A stretch of 64,000 bases of DNA from an uncultured Oscillospiraceae bacterium (GTDB taxonomy: Bacteria > Bacillota > Clostridia > Oscillospirales > Ruminococcaceae): positions 19,775 to 83,774 of the forward strand of contig CAKSGA010000001.1 in assembly GCA_934454435.1 (NCBI GenBank), written 5' to 3'. This document shows positions 24,099 through 33,187 of the stretch, in pieces. How positions within the stretch are numbered: position 1 is the first letter of the stretch; every line of letters begins with the position of its first letter. Under the pieces are notes generated by a model. The model was not told where the DNA came from. It searched no databases and saw only the letters and a list, made by a program, of their open reading frames with translations. Position numbers and translations under genes: made by a program.

Positions 24099-25133
24099 TC
24101 AGTCGGAAGCCCCGCTGTCTGCGTCAGCGCCCGTGTCCGAGCCGGAGTCAGCGCCCGTGTCCGAGCCGGAGTCAGAACCTGACTCCGTATTCGCTGCAAA
24201 GCTGCCATAGTCGGCAGGTATCACAGGCCCCATTGACGTTCCGCCGGTGTGATCAGGATATTTTTCATTTATCGAGTCTATGATGGACTGAGCGTAATCA
24301 TTAGGCACCTTGCTGCTGCCGCTGTTGTTTCCATCAGGATCGAACTTGTCAAGGTCGATACCGTAATCGATCTTCAGGATATCCTTCATGACTTCAGGGT
24401 CAGTCGGATCCACATCAGATTTCAGCAGCACCATCTCAACACGGCGGTTCTTCGCCATTCCCTCCGGCGTGTCGTTGTCAGCTACCGGCTCGGCGTAGCC
24501 GCTGCCCTTGGCACGGAACTGCTCCGTATCCAGCACCTTGCGGTAATCCAGGTATTTTACAACGCTGACCGCACGTCCGCTGGACAGATCCCAGTCGTTC
24601 ACCTCGGATATCGCCTTTGCGGTGTGTCCGTTGATGGTGCAGGTCTGTATTGAAGCCCTGACCGCCCTTATGCCGGGCCCTATGCCGTCCAGCAGATCCT
24701 TTCCCTCCTGGGTGAGCACTGCACTGTTCGGCTCAAAGAAAACATTGTTATCAAATCTTATATTGAGATGCGCAGCACCGCTCTCAAGAGAAACGGACTG
24801 CTCAAGATTGTTATCCGAAACATACTGCGAGATATACTGATAAAGCTGGTCAAAGCTCTGCGGGAGATTGCCCTGACCTCCGTTGCTGTCCGGCTTTTCG
24901 CTCACGGTTCCCTCGCCCTCGTCCGGGGTCGGATTGGGAGAGTCCACATACTCATTCAGATATTTGCCATGGGACGTGAACGCTTGATATATGTACTGGA
25001 ACTTCTGGTCGTCCTGGGACGAAGAAGCATACAGCAGTACAAAGAACGTCAGCAGCAGCGTGACCATGTCACCATATGTGGATAACCAGTCGTTACTGTG
25101 GTCTTCCTTTGGTTTTTTCTCGATCTTAGCCAC
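24099..25133 (-). CDS. motB: Flagellar stator protein MotB
   Basis: 344 residues from a GTG with GGGGAGG 7 bases ahead. One N-terminal membrane helix (~18-40) contains the ion-binding Asp (TYGDMVTLLLTFFVLL). A linker rich in Pro, Glu and Asp leads to an OmpA-type peptidoglycan-binding domain (~110-235: INGHTAKAISEVNDWDLSSGRAVSVVKYL, ... EPVADNDTPEGMAKNRRVEMVLL). The C-terminal ~110 residues extend past the domain and end in an acidic Ser/Gly/Asp/Ala tail made by a 24-bp tandem repeat. The tail is unusual for MotB. Confidence 0.93.
   Translation of the reverse strand: MAKIEKKPKEDHSNDWLSTYGDMVTLLLTFFVLLYASSSQDDQKFQYIYQAFTSHGKYLNEYVDSPNPTPDEGEGTVSEKPDSNGGQGNLPQSFDQLYQYISQYVSDNNLEQSVSLESGAAHLNIRFDNNVFFEPNSAVLTQEGKDLLDGIGPGIRAVRASIQTCTINGHTAKAISEVNDWDLSSGRAVSVVKYLDYRKVLDTEQFRAKGSGYAEPVADNDTPEGMAKNRRVEMVLLKSDVDPTDPEVMKDILKIDYGIDLDKFDPDGNNSGSSKVPNDYAQSIIDSINEKYPDHTGGTSMGPVIPADYGSFAANTESGSDSGSDTGADSGSDTGADADSGASD
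24123..24170. repeat. 24-bp tandem repeat in the 3' end of motB
   Basis: Two identical 24-bp units (24123-24146 and 24147-24170), with a partial third, encode the repeated octapeptide SGSDTGAD in the MotB tail. Copy number is likely to vary between strains. Confidence 0.85.
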
Positions 25134-25296
25134 TGATATTCCTCCCCTGCAAAGTAATTGCACACATGCGTATCAACTCAGGACGCTAAACGCATTATCC
25201 TGCCAATATATTATTGTAGCATAAATCCGCTGAAATTGCAAATACTTTTTGACTTTTTTTCTGAAAAATTGTAATTTTTCTGACAAATCGCCTGAC

Positions 25297-26070
25297 TCAT
25301 CCGCCGGTCTTACCGGAACGCTTCTTTGAGGACGGCAGCATGAACTCCAGCTTTTCCTGAATATAACGTGGGTTAGAGCCCTCTGCGATCGCCAGAACAC
25401 CCTCTTCGATTATCTGCATGCACAGCAGCTCGTCATTGTGAGCATTCTGGAGTGCACTTGCCATAGGATTGAACAGGACGTTCGCAAACAGCGAGCCGTA
25501 GAACGTTGTGATAAGCGCTGTCGCCATACCGCTTGCCAGTCCTTCCGGGTTGGTTCCCATGGTGTTCAGCATGTTAACCAGACCAACAACGGTACCCAGC
25601 ATACCGAAAGCCGGGAATACCGCAACGCCTCTCTCAAAGAACGCACGGCCGTTGTCGTGACGCTCGCACATGAAGCTGATGGCATCGTCCAGCATTCCAC
25701 GCACCTTTGCGGTGTCGTTTGCATCAACTATCAGCATCAGTGCGGACTTCATAAACTGATCCTGGCACTGGTTCGCACTTTCTTCAAGGGCGAGCAGGCC
25801 ACGGCCTCTTGCAATCTTAGCGTACTCAACGATGTCGTCTATGTACTTTTCAGGCTTGAACTTCTTGGGCATTAAGACCAGCTTCAGGCGCTTTCCCAAG
25901 CCAGCAAGATAGCTCAGCGGATAGGAAGCGATAAGAACGCCTATCGTACCACCGATGGTGATAGCCAGTGACGGCGGGTCGATGAACCAGTCCATCTGAC
26001 CACCCTGGAAAATACCGAAAACGACCATGCCGAATGCAATGACCCAGCCTATTATTATCGTGATATTCAA
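25297..26070 (-). CDS. motA: Flagellar stator protein MotA
   Basis: 257 residues from TTG (26068-26070) with AAGGAAGGG ahead. Four membrane helices (~4-22, 30-50, ~147-170, ~182-200), the large cytoplasmic loop that meets FliG, and the conserved motif PAFGMLGTVVGLVNML. With MotB it makes the ion-driven torque unit. 163 bases separate it from motB, with a run of A/T but no clear promoter. The coupling ion cannot be decided by eye. Confidence 0.95.
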   Translation of the reverse strand: MNITIIIGWVIAFGMVVFGIFQGGQMDWFIDPPSLAITIGGTIGVLIASYPLSYLAGLGKRLKLVLMPKKFKPEKYIDDIVEYAKIARGRGLLALEESANQCQDQFMKSALMLIVDANDTAKVRGMLDDAISFMCERHDNGRAFFERGVAVFPAFGMLGTVVGLVNMLNTMGTNPEGLASGMATALITTFYGSLFANVLFNPMASALQNAHNDELLCMQIIEEGVLAIAEGSNPRYIQEKLEFMLPSSKKRSGKTGG

Positions 26071-26136
26071 AAGAATCCCTTCCTTTTCACGGGCTTATGC
26101 CCACATTTTCAAGATCAAAGCAGCTTCCTGCCGTTG

Positions 26137-26361
26137 TTATGTCAAAGGCTTCTGTGCGTCTGCCGCAGCCTGTCTGCCGAAGCGCCGGCGCCGCCTGTTA
26201 TATTCGAGAATTTTGTTCTGGAGCTCCTTCATGCTCTCACGGACGATGTATGAATGTCCGTTAGACAGCACTACAACTGTATCCGGAGTTTCAGTGACGG
26301 ATTCTATCATCAGCTCGTTGAGCAGAAATTCCTTTCCGTCAAGTTTGGTAAGAAAGATCAT
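26137..26361 (-). CDS. flbD: Small flagellar protein FlbD/SwrD
   Basis: 74 residues. The core MIFLTKLDGKEFLLNELMIESV ... PDTVVVLSNGHSYIVRESMKEL matches the short FlbD (SwrD) family that lies between flgE and motA in Gram-positive operons; in B. subtilis SwrD increases flagellar torque. An Arg-rich stretch (NRRRRRFGRQ) closes the C-terminus. Not related to the Caulobacter transcription regulator of the same name. GAGGTAATT precedes the ATG. Confidence 0.9.
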   Translation of the reverse strand: MIFLTKLDGKEFLLNELMIESVTETPDTVVVLSNGHSYIVRESMKELQNKILEYNRRRRRFGRQAAADAQKPLT

Positions 26362-26423
26362 AATTACCTCTTATAACGTATCCTCCCCCGCCCCTGGCAG
26401 GGGAGGTGTTATTCAGCTATGTA

Positions 26424-28388
26424 TTATCTCTTGAGTGAGAGCAGCTCTTCAAGCATGGTATCAGAAGTCGTGATAACTCTGGAGTTAGCCTGGTAGCCTC
26501 TCTGGGTGGTGATCATGTCGGTGAACTCCTGTGCAAGGTCAACGTTGGACATCTCCAGTGCACCGGAAACTACCTCGCCTGCGCCGTCCTGACCAGCAAC
26601 AGCGAGCTTCGGCTGACCGGAAGCAACGCTCTCTGCGAACAGCGTGCCGCCCATTGCGGTAAGACCGTTGGGGTTATCGAATGTAGCGATGTCGATGCGC
26701 CCGAGGTTCATGTAACCGTGAACGGAATGGTAGCCGATGATGGTACCGTCCTGCTGTACGGTGACATTCTCAAGGTCCTTGTAGCTCTGTTCAGCACCCT
26801 TGCGGCCGTCTGTCAGGTTGAATGTGGAAAGCGACTTTGCAACTGTGGTGTAGAAGCTGTCCTCGCCATCGCCGAAGGAAAGGGACGGATTAGAACCGAA
26901 CAGTGCCTTTCTCTGACCAGGCGTCATTGCAGCAGCTCCAACGAAGCTGCCTGTATCAAACGTGAACAGCTTCTTGGCATTTCCGCCTGCCGCAGCAGCT
27001 ACAGCCGCATTGATGTCAGTCAGGAATGCAGCGTCATCTGCATAATCCTTATTGGTAACAGCGATAGTCAGGGTGTTGTCGTCCCACTGTGCAGTAGGAT
27101 CGTCGTAGTTGGAAACATACTTGAACACTACCTTGTAATTGTTCGCAAAAGCGCCGGGCTGTCCTGCGGTAGCGGCGATGCCGGTGACTACAGGGTTTCC
27201 ATTGACAAGGGTCATCTCGCCCCAGCCAGTGATGGCGGTATCCAGTGTTCCGGCAGGGACCTCAAACTTGGTAACGGAAAGATTCAGACCAGCAAGGGCG
27301 CCGGTGGTGTCTGCTGCCTTGGCTGTTTCGATGGCGGTCTTTATCGCCTGGGTGATGTCGGACTGTCTTGTGCTGTCGGTGACGGTAATAGTCCACGCAT
27401 TTGCGCCGGAGTCATACGCAGCGGCAGTGTCTGCTCCCTTTGTAAGCTTGATCTTCGCCTTGTTGTATGCGTTGGAGTCGTTTGCATTGTTCGTAGCAAA
27501 AGCTATTGTAGCATACGACTTGGTCGCTGCACCGCCGGCGGTCACGTCCGCACGAGCCTCAACGCTTGCCTGGTCGAGGGTGTGGGTCCAGCTGTCGACC
27601 TTTGCCTTTGCCACCTGGGAGGTGGTAGAAGCCGGCAGGTTCTCAAAGCCGAACTTGATGGAAACATCGTCCGGCAGAGTGACACCGCCTGCCTGAAGGC
27701 ACTTTGCGATCTCGTCCTCGAAAGCCTGTGCAGAGTCGAACTGCTGCTCCTTATCGAAGAACAGGTTAAGCACGCCGGAGGAATATGTAGCGAACGGATA
27801 CTCAGCCTGGTTGAACGTAACAGACATGTCAGTATTATCGGACGGGTCGGAAACGGAAACGGTGACATCGCAGCCGTTGATGGTCTTGGTAGCGCTGGAG
27901 CACTTTGCGTCTGTAGCCGGAATGGTGATCTTTATGGGCTGGCTGCCTGCGGGCTGGCCGTCAAAGTCGCCGGAAACGCCGAGCACCTTGTAACCGGAAG
28001 CGTTTACGAGGTTGCCCTCTTCATCGACATTGAAAATACCTGCTCTTGTGTAGAGAGTATTTCCGGCTGCATCCATTACCTGGAAGAAGCCCTCGCCGTC
28101 GATAGCCATATCGTAGATGCTGTCGGAGAATGTGAAGCCGGACTGCGTCATATTCGGTGTGGTAGAATTCAGCTTAACGCCATAGCCTACCTGTATAGGA
28201 TTGATACCACCCTTGGTGGTGGAAGCCCCGGACGGGCTCTTCTTTGTCTGATAGTAAACGTCCGCAAAGGTAACAACATTAGTCTTGTAGCCAGTGGTGT
28301 TTACATTGGCGATGTTGTTGCCGATCACGTCCATCTTCTGCTGGTGGGTTTTCATACCGGATACACCGGTGTAAAGGGATTTAACCAT
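26424..28388 (-). CDS. flgE: Flagellar hook protein FlgE
   Basis: 654 residues, much longer than the ~400-residue minimum because of a large variable middle (about residues 150-560), rich in Ala, Thr, Asn and Asp. The conserved ends are clear: MVKSLYTGVSGMKTHQQKMD with GNNIANVNTTGYK at the N-terminus and SNVDLAQEFTDMITTQRGYQ ... TTSDTMLEELLSLKR at the C-terminus (SNVDLAQEFTDMI motif). Exported and assembled as the hook. GGAGG precedes the ATG. The long middle is surface-exposed in this family. Confidence 0.95.
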   Translation of the reverse strand: MVKSLYTGVSGMKTHQQKMDVIGNNIANVNTTGYKTNVVTFADVYYQTKKSPSGASTTKGGINPIQVGYGVKLNSTTPNMTQSGFTFSDSIYDMAIDGEGFFQVMDAAGNTLYTRAGIFNVDEEGNLVNASGYKVLGVSGDFDGQPAGSQPIKITIPATDAKCSSATKTINGCDVTVSVSDPSDNTDMSVTFNQAEYPFATYSSGVLNLFFDKEQQFDSAQAFEDEIAKCLQAGGVTLPDDVSIKFGFENLPASTTSQVAKAKVDSWTHTLDQASVEARADVTAGGAATKSYATIAFATNNANDSNAYNKAKIKLTKGADTAAAYDSGANAWTITVTDSTRQSDITQAIKTAIETAKAADTTGALAGLNLSVTKFEVPAGTLDTAITGWGEMTLVNGNPVVTGIAATAGQPGAFANNYKVVFKYVSNYDDPTAQWDDNTLTIAVTNKDYADDAAFLTDINAAVAAAAGGNAKKLFTFDTGSFVGAAAMTPGQRKALFGSNPSLSFGDGEDSFYTTVAKSLSTFNLTDGRKGAEQSYKDLENVTVQQDGTIIGYHSVHGYMNLGRIDIATFDNPNGLTAMGGTLFAESVASGQPKLAVAGQDGAGEVVSGALEMSNVDLAQEFTDMITTQRGYQANSRVITTSDTMLEELLSLKR

Positions 28389-28474
28389 CTGATTGACCTC
28401 CAGAATAATTTTGTTGGACTCTTCCGCCGCCCCGTCTCAGTCGCAGCCGGGGCATGAATTCCATTCAGGTCCGT

Positions 28475-28885
28475 TCATACGATAACGGTAGAGTCGATGT
28501 TCGTGAACACGCTGCCCTGTAACTCGTTGTCAGAAAGGGTGGTGATCACCTTGTTGTTCTTGACGCTCACAACAAAAGCGTTTCTTCCCACAAGAACCAG
28601 CGTTTCTGTGCTGCCCTTGCCCGCCGCAAGCTCCACGCCCCGGTTCAGCCGGTCGAGAGTATCGTCCTCGGAAAGGTCGATGCTGCGCTCCTCGACACGC
28701 TGCATTGCGTGCTTTGAGAACTCCACACCGTGCTTCTCCTGGAGTTTCTCCTGCAAAGCCTGTGCGAATGTGCCCGTACCGCCCTGCGCCGCTTCCTTTG
28801 CGGTGATCTCTCCGGGCTGTACCGCCGTATTGCCTGTGGTAACGCTTATCTGACTGCGAAGCGCCAGATATTCGCTTATCAGCAT
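28475..28885 (-). CDS. Flagellar operon protein, TIGR02530-like
   Basis: 136 residues. The C-terminal two thirds (FSKHAMQRVEERSIDLSEDD, ... LVLVGRNAFVVSVKNNKVIT, ending VFTNIDSTVIV) match the uncharacterised flagellar protein family found between flgD and flgE in many Firmicutes and spirochaetes (from memory TIGR02530). No signal peptide or membrane helix. It may help hook assembly. GGAGG lies 6 bases before the ATG. Confidence 0.88.
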   Translation of the reverse strand: MLISEYLALRSQISVTTGNTAVQPGEITAKEAAQGGTGTFAQALQEKLQEKHGVEFSKHAMQRVEERSIDLSEDDTLDRLNRGVELAAGKGSTETLVLVGRNAFVVSVKNNKVITTLSDNELQGSVFTNIDSTVIV

Positions 28886-28902
28886 TTCAAGCCTCCATGC
28901 TC

Positions 28903-29805
28903 TTATGCGAAGTCCACAAGATCCTCGATATCCTCGCTGACTACAGCGTCAGGGGTTATCTCGCCTGTGACTTCCTCTACGTCAACGATATCCTGCTGTG
29001 CTGCTGCATAGCTCTGTTCCTCTGCGGTGACTTCCCCGGACTGCTCCGCCTTTTCTGACGCTTCAGCCTTATCGGTCTTTTCCGTAGTGTCCTTGTCCTG
29101 TGCGGCGTCCGTGCTGCCGGCAGTGTCACCAGTATTATCATCACCGTTATCAACGGTAGGGTATGCTACCTCAACGATGTCGTCCAGAAGATAGCCCTTG
29201 TCATTGATTATAACTCTTACCTGTCCGTCCTTGACCTGGATAGATGTGATAATGCCGGAATCGAGCAGCGAACCGCCCTCGACCGTCGGGTTGACCGTCG
29301 CAGCCATGCCTATCATCATCGAAGCCCTTGCGATGAGCTCACCCAGCGAGCTGCCGGAAGCTGTTCCCGTGCTGCTGTCTGAATTCGTATTGCCGATAGC
29401 CGTGACATTCGAGATATCGAAGCTGACGCCGTCCACCTTTATCATGTAAGTCTTGCCGGACTTCATGACAGATTCAACAACGCCGGTCTTGGTGACCTGC
29501 TTGCTGCCGTCCATCTTGGAAGCCGTCACAGTCTTTCCTACCAGGCTGGATGCGTAGTTCGACATGGAATACGTTGCCGAATCCTTGGAGTACTGCAGCG
29601 ATGTGAACTGTGCCATCTGTGTTACGAACTCTGTATTAGAGGTAGGCTCCATGGGGTCCTGGTTGGTCATTTCCGCCACCAGAAGGCTCAGGAACGTATC
29701 AGACGATACCATTTCCTCTGTAGAGTCCTTGAACTTTGACTTGTACTTTTCGTAGTTCGCCTGTATCTGCTCTGACGAGGACAGAACTCTTGATGTGTCT
29801 GCCAT
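28903..29805 (-). CDS. flgD: Flagellar hook-assembly scaffold FlgD
   Basis: 300 residues from MADTSRVL, which has AAGGAG 4 bases ahead; an in-frame start 7 codons upstream lacks a site. The conserved N-terminal FlgD segment is clear (TFLSLLVAEMTNQDPMEPTS, NTEFVTQMAQFTSLQ), followed by a Gly/Ser-rich and beta region (~90-200) and a ~100-residue acidic tail rich in Asp, Glu, Thr and Ala that is not needed in short FlgD proteins. FlgD caps the growing hook. Confidence 0.93.
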   Translation of the reverse strand: MADTSRVLSSSEQIQANYEKYKSKFKDSTEEMVSSDTFLSLLVAEMTNQDPMEPTSNTEFVTQMAQFTSLQYSKDSATYSMSNYASSLVGKTVTASKMDGSKQVTKTGVVESVMKSGKTYMIKVDGVSFDISNVTAIGNTNSDSSTGTASGSSLGELIARASMMIGMAATVNPTVEGGSLLDSGIITSIQVKDGQVRVIINDKGYLLDDIVEVAYPTVDNGDDNTGDTAGSTDAAQDKDTTEKTDKAEASEKAEQSGEVTAEEQSYAAAQQDIVDVEEVTGEITPDAVVSEDIEDLVDFA

Positions 29806-29822
29806 AACTCTCCTTTCCCCGC

Positions 29823-31304
29823 TCACATTGAAGCGATGATTTCTGCGAAGCCCTTGCCGTCGGAGTCGTCCTCCTTATTCTGACCTTCGCTCTCCCTGTA
29901 GGGATTTTTGCTGCTGCCACGGTAGTCCTCGGCGTGCATTTCCTGACTGCTCCCGCTGACTGTCTGCCAGTTCTCGAGCTGTACGCCGTTGTTCTTCAGG
30001 CTGTCCTGAATGTGTGCGCCGTTCTCCTCGATAATGCGGAGCGTCCTGGAATTCTCCGCTGCGATTGATACGGACACTGCGCCGTCTGCGGTCTTGGTCA
30101 TTCTTACGGTGATCTTTCCGAGATCCTGCGGTTCAAGCGTTACGGTGTACTCCGTTTCGCCCTCCCTGAGATCGGAAGCCTTCTCGATAAGCCTGTCTGC
30201 GACCTGCTTGACTACCTCCGCCGGTCTGACCTGCACCTCAGTGCCGTCCGCCCGTGCGAATACCACCGGAGCCTCCTGCTGAACTGTCTGCGGCTGGACC
30301 TGTACTGCGCTGTCGCTGGTCTTTGCCGTGCCCTGACCTCCCCTGATCATCTCAAGCTCGTCTGACTTCGACACCACCCTGCTGCGCTGCGTGGAATGCT
30401 GCTGGAACACCACCGGCTCCTGCTGATCCTGCTGCGGCTGCTCTGTGCTCTCGGGCTGCTTCTGCTGCGGCTCTGCGGTCCTCACGGTGAACTCCGTGAC
30501 CTCGCTCTGCTGCGGCTCTTCAGTCTTTGTCTGCGGGGCTGTGCTGACTTCCTGTCCGCTCAGCTGCTGACCGTTCTGACCGCCCTGCTGCGTGTTGTCG
30601 CTTTCCTGCCGGATCGCCACCGGCTGCTCCTGCACCGCTGGAACCTGGACCTCTGCGTCCTCCGCCGGAGCTTCCTCCGACTTCTGCTGCTTCGGCTGTG
30701 CTTCCGCCTGGACTGCCGATGACTGCTCCGTCACAACGTCCGCTGTGACTTCTGCGGTCTGCTCAGTCTGCACCGGCTGAATGTCGGGTGTTTCTGCAAC
30801 GGGCTTTTCCTGTACCGCCTCGGCCACCTTGACTGCCGGCTGTGCAAGCTCTGAAATCTCTGCGCTCTTGTCGCTCACGCTTTCCGGCTGGACTGTCTGC
30901 TGCGCCGTGAACATCGCTGCAAGCTCTGCCATTGCTTCCTGGGCTGCGTCCTTTGTCGGCTCCGCTTCGTCCTTTTCGGGGACCTTCACAAGCTGTGCCA
31001 GCTCCGTGAAAAGCTCCTGCGTGATAAGCTCCGCCGGGATATCCTCTACCCTGACCTCGCCGTCAGCAACTGCCTTTGCAAGCTGGTGCATGTCGATCTT
31101 GCCATCGCTGCCGGTGAATTTCTCCATCAACTCGACGGTATCCTTCGGCACGTCCTTATTGCTGCCCATTCCGCTCAGCACCTGGGAAAAACCGCCGGAC
31201 TGTTCTGCCTTGAGCTCCTCCATTCTCTGCGGTATCGCCGCATCGGAGATCATGAAGTCACTGCGCATATAGCCGGAACCTCCCGTGCTGAATGCTACTG
31301 CCAT
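29823..31304 (-). CDS. fliK: Flagellar hook-length control protein FliK
   Basis: 493 residues. The long middle (~140-370) is low complexity, rich in Gln, Glu, Val, Pro and Ser, as expected for the extended ruler. The C-terminal Flg_hook domain (YTVTLEPQDLGKITVRMTKT, ... RTLRIIEENGAHIQDSLKNNGVQ) signals FlhB to switch export specificity. AAGGAGGTGA precedes the ATG. Its place between fliJ and flgD is standard. Confidence 0.93.
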   Translation of the reverse strand: MAVAFSTGGSGYMRSDFMISDAAIPQRMEELKAEQSGGFSQVLSGMGSNKDVPKDTVELMEKFTGSDGKIDMHQLAKAVADGEVRVEDIPAELITQELFTELAQLVKVPEKDEAEPTKDAAQEAMAELAAMFTAQQTVQPESVSDKSAEISELAQPAVKVAEAVQEKPVAETPDIQPVQTEQTAEVTADVVTEQSSAVQAEAQPKQQKSEEAPAEDAEVQVPAVQEQPVAIRQESDNTQQGGQNGQQLSGQEVSTAPQTKTEEPQQSEVTEFTVRTAEPQQKQPESTEQPQQDQQEPVVFQQHSTQRSRVVSKSDELEMIRGGQGTAKTSDSAVQVQPQTVQQEAPVVFARADGTEVQVRPAEVVKQVADRLIEKASDLREGETEYTVTLEPQDLGKITVRMTKTADGAVSVSIAAENSRTLRIIEENGAHIQDSLKNNGVQLENWQTVSGSSQEMHAEDYRGSSKNPYRESEGQNKEDDSDGKGFAEIIASM

Positions 31305-31362
31305 TTACTCACCTCCTTATATAATAGTATCTATATCAGGGACTAAGCCCGGATATGCATGA

Positions 31363-31830
31363 TCATACTCCCTGGCTCTGCTGGGCGTTGTGCGCCCTTA
31401 TCGACTGCCCGGAAACGAACTCCTCTATGAACTGCTCGTTTTCCTTTGTGGCTGCTGCCCTGTACTCCTCGAGCTGTTTCTCCTCGAGCTTCTCCAGGGT
31501 GCGGACGTCCTTCGTCGCCTCGACCACTACGCCGAGCTGCCGGTTGACCTCCTCCTGCTTCTTCGCTATGCTGAAGTCCCTCGCATGTATCTCCTGCTGA
31601 AGAGTGACTATGTAGCGCTTCCTCACGGAAACCTCGAACGCCTGTGCTCCCTGCCGGCAGACTGCTTCAAGCTCATCGCTGCATTCACCGACCTGGCGTA
31701 CAAGCTCCTCTTTCTCCTGATGTATCCTCTGCAGGTCAGCCTGGAGCGCACTGAGTGTGTTTTTCTGCCTGTCGAGCTCCTGCTGGCGGAAGTCCATCAG
31801 CTTCTGGAGGGTAAACTGGAATTTCTTCAA
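31363..31830 (-). CDS. fliJ: Flagellar export protein FliJ
   Basis: 155 residues from TTG (31828-31830), with GAGGTGA 8 bases ahead, beginning MKKFQFTLQKLMDFRQQELD, the typical FliJ N-terminus. Almost wholly charged helix and coiled coil. FliJ acts as a chaperone escort and as the stalk of the FliI ATPase ring. It starts 19 bases after the fliI stop codon. Confidence 0.92.
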   Translation of the reverse strand: MKKFQFTLQKLMDFRQQELDRQKNTLSALQADLQRIHQEKEELVRQVGECSDELEAVCRQGAQAFEVSVRKRYIVTLQQEIHARDFSIAKKQEEVNRQLGVVVEATKDVRTLEKLEEKQLEEYRAAATKENEQFIEEFVSGQSIRAHNAQQSQGV

Positions 31831-31849
31831 GACAAATCACCTCGCTGGA

Positions 31850-33169
31850 TCACTGCTCGTCACCCACTGCGGCTATCAGCAGCTGCACCGTTTCCTCGAG
31901 GGAGTAGCTTTCCTCCACCCTCTGCATAAGGAACTCGTTGATCCTGTCTATCTTGCGTATCGCCTCGTCAAGCGCCGGATTTGTTCCGTGCTTGTAGGCT
32001 CCTATTGAGATAAGGTCTGCGTTGTTGTTGTAAAGGGACAGCAGGTTTCGCAGCTTTCCCGCCGCCTGCTTGTGCTCCGGAGTGTCTATTTCCGACATCA
32101 GTCGGCTGACGCTGGGGAGGATATCTATCGCCGGATAGTGGTTCTGCGCCGCTATCTTTCGGGACAGAATGATGTGTCCGTCAATGATACCACGGACTGT
32201 ATCTGCTATCGGCTCGTTGGTGTCGTCGCCCTCAACGAGCACGGTGTAAATGCCTGTTATCGAGCCCTCCGGGAAGTTCCCGGCACGCTCCAGCAGCTTT
32301 GGCATGTTGCTGTAGATGGAGGGCGTGTAGCCTCTCGCAATAGGCGGCTCGCCGGTGGAAAGCCCGACCTCACGCAGCGCCATGGCGTAACGTGTAAGGC
32401 TGTCCATCATCAGCAGGACGTCCTTTCCCTGCTTCATGAAATACTCTGCTATCGCCGTGGCTGTCAGCGGGCACTTGCTTCGCATCATCGCCGGCTGGTC
32501 AGAGGTAGCGACCACCAGTACGGACCGTGCCATGCCCTCGGGACCAAGGTCCCTCTCGATGAACTCCCGGACCTCACGGCCACGCTCGCCCACCAGTGCA
32601 ATGACGTTTATATCCGCCTTGACCTTTCGTGCGATCATACCCATCAGCGTGGACTTACCAACGCCGGAGCCTGCGAATATGCCCATTCTCTGGCCCTTGC
32701 CCATGGTCAGCAGACCGTCGATAGCCTTTACGCCGAGCTGTATCTGCTCCTTTATGGGAGGTCTGTTGAACGGATTTGACGGCGCTCCGGTGATGGAGAT
32801 GCTGTCAGTGCAGCCAGGGTCAGCTCCGCCGTCAAGCGGCATGCCTGCGGCGTCAACGATCCTGCCTATCAGCCCGGGACCCGCCTTCACGGTGAGCTTA
32901 TCCCCCGTGGAGTCCACGATACTGCCGGGGCCTATGCCCTCGATCTCGGTATACGGCATGAGCAGAATGTTACTTTTGTTGAACCCGACTACCTCCGCCC
33001 GGATATAGCTCTGCATATCCTTGGAGTAAATGCGGCAGACATCGCCGATATTGCAGGCGGGCCCACTCGCTTCGATAGTCATGCCGACTATCTTCTCTAT
33101 CTTTCCCATGTAGCGGAAGGTGTCATATTCTTTTATATCATCGCAAAATCCTCTGAGATCAAGTGACAT
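31850..33169 (-). CDS. fliI: Flagellum-specific ATPase FliI
   Basis: 439 residues. Walker A GSGVGKSTLMG (~residues 164-174), Walker B VLLMMDSLTRYA, and GLSTGEPPIARGYTPSIYS all fit the F1-beta-like export ATPase. It energises unloading of export substrates, with FliH and FliJ. GGAGG precedes the ATG. Full length. Confidence 0.97.
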   Translation of the reverse strand: MSLDLRGFCDDIKEYDTFRYMGKIEKIVGMTIEASGPACNIGDVCRIYSKDMQSYIRAEVVGFNKSNILLMPYTEIEGIGPGSIVDSTGDKLTVKAGPGLIGRIVDAAGMPLDGGADPGCTDSISITGAPSNPFNRPPIKEQIQLGVKAIDGLLTMGKGQRMGIFAGSGVGKSTLMGMIARKVKADINVIALVGERGREVREFIERDLGPEGMARSVLVVATSDQPAMMRSKCPLTATAIAEYFMKQGKDVLLMMDSLTRYAMALREVGLSTGEPPIARGYTPSIYSNMPKLLERAGNFPEGSITGIYTVLVEGDDTNEPIADTVRGIIDGHIILSRKIAAQNHYPAIDILPSVSRLMSEIDTPEHKQAAGKLRNLLSLYNNNADLISIGAYKHGTNPALDEAIRKIDRINEFLMQRVEESYSLEETVQLLIAAVGDEQ

Positions 33170-33187
33170 GACTTCCCTCCTCCGGGA

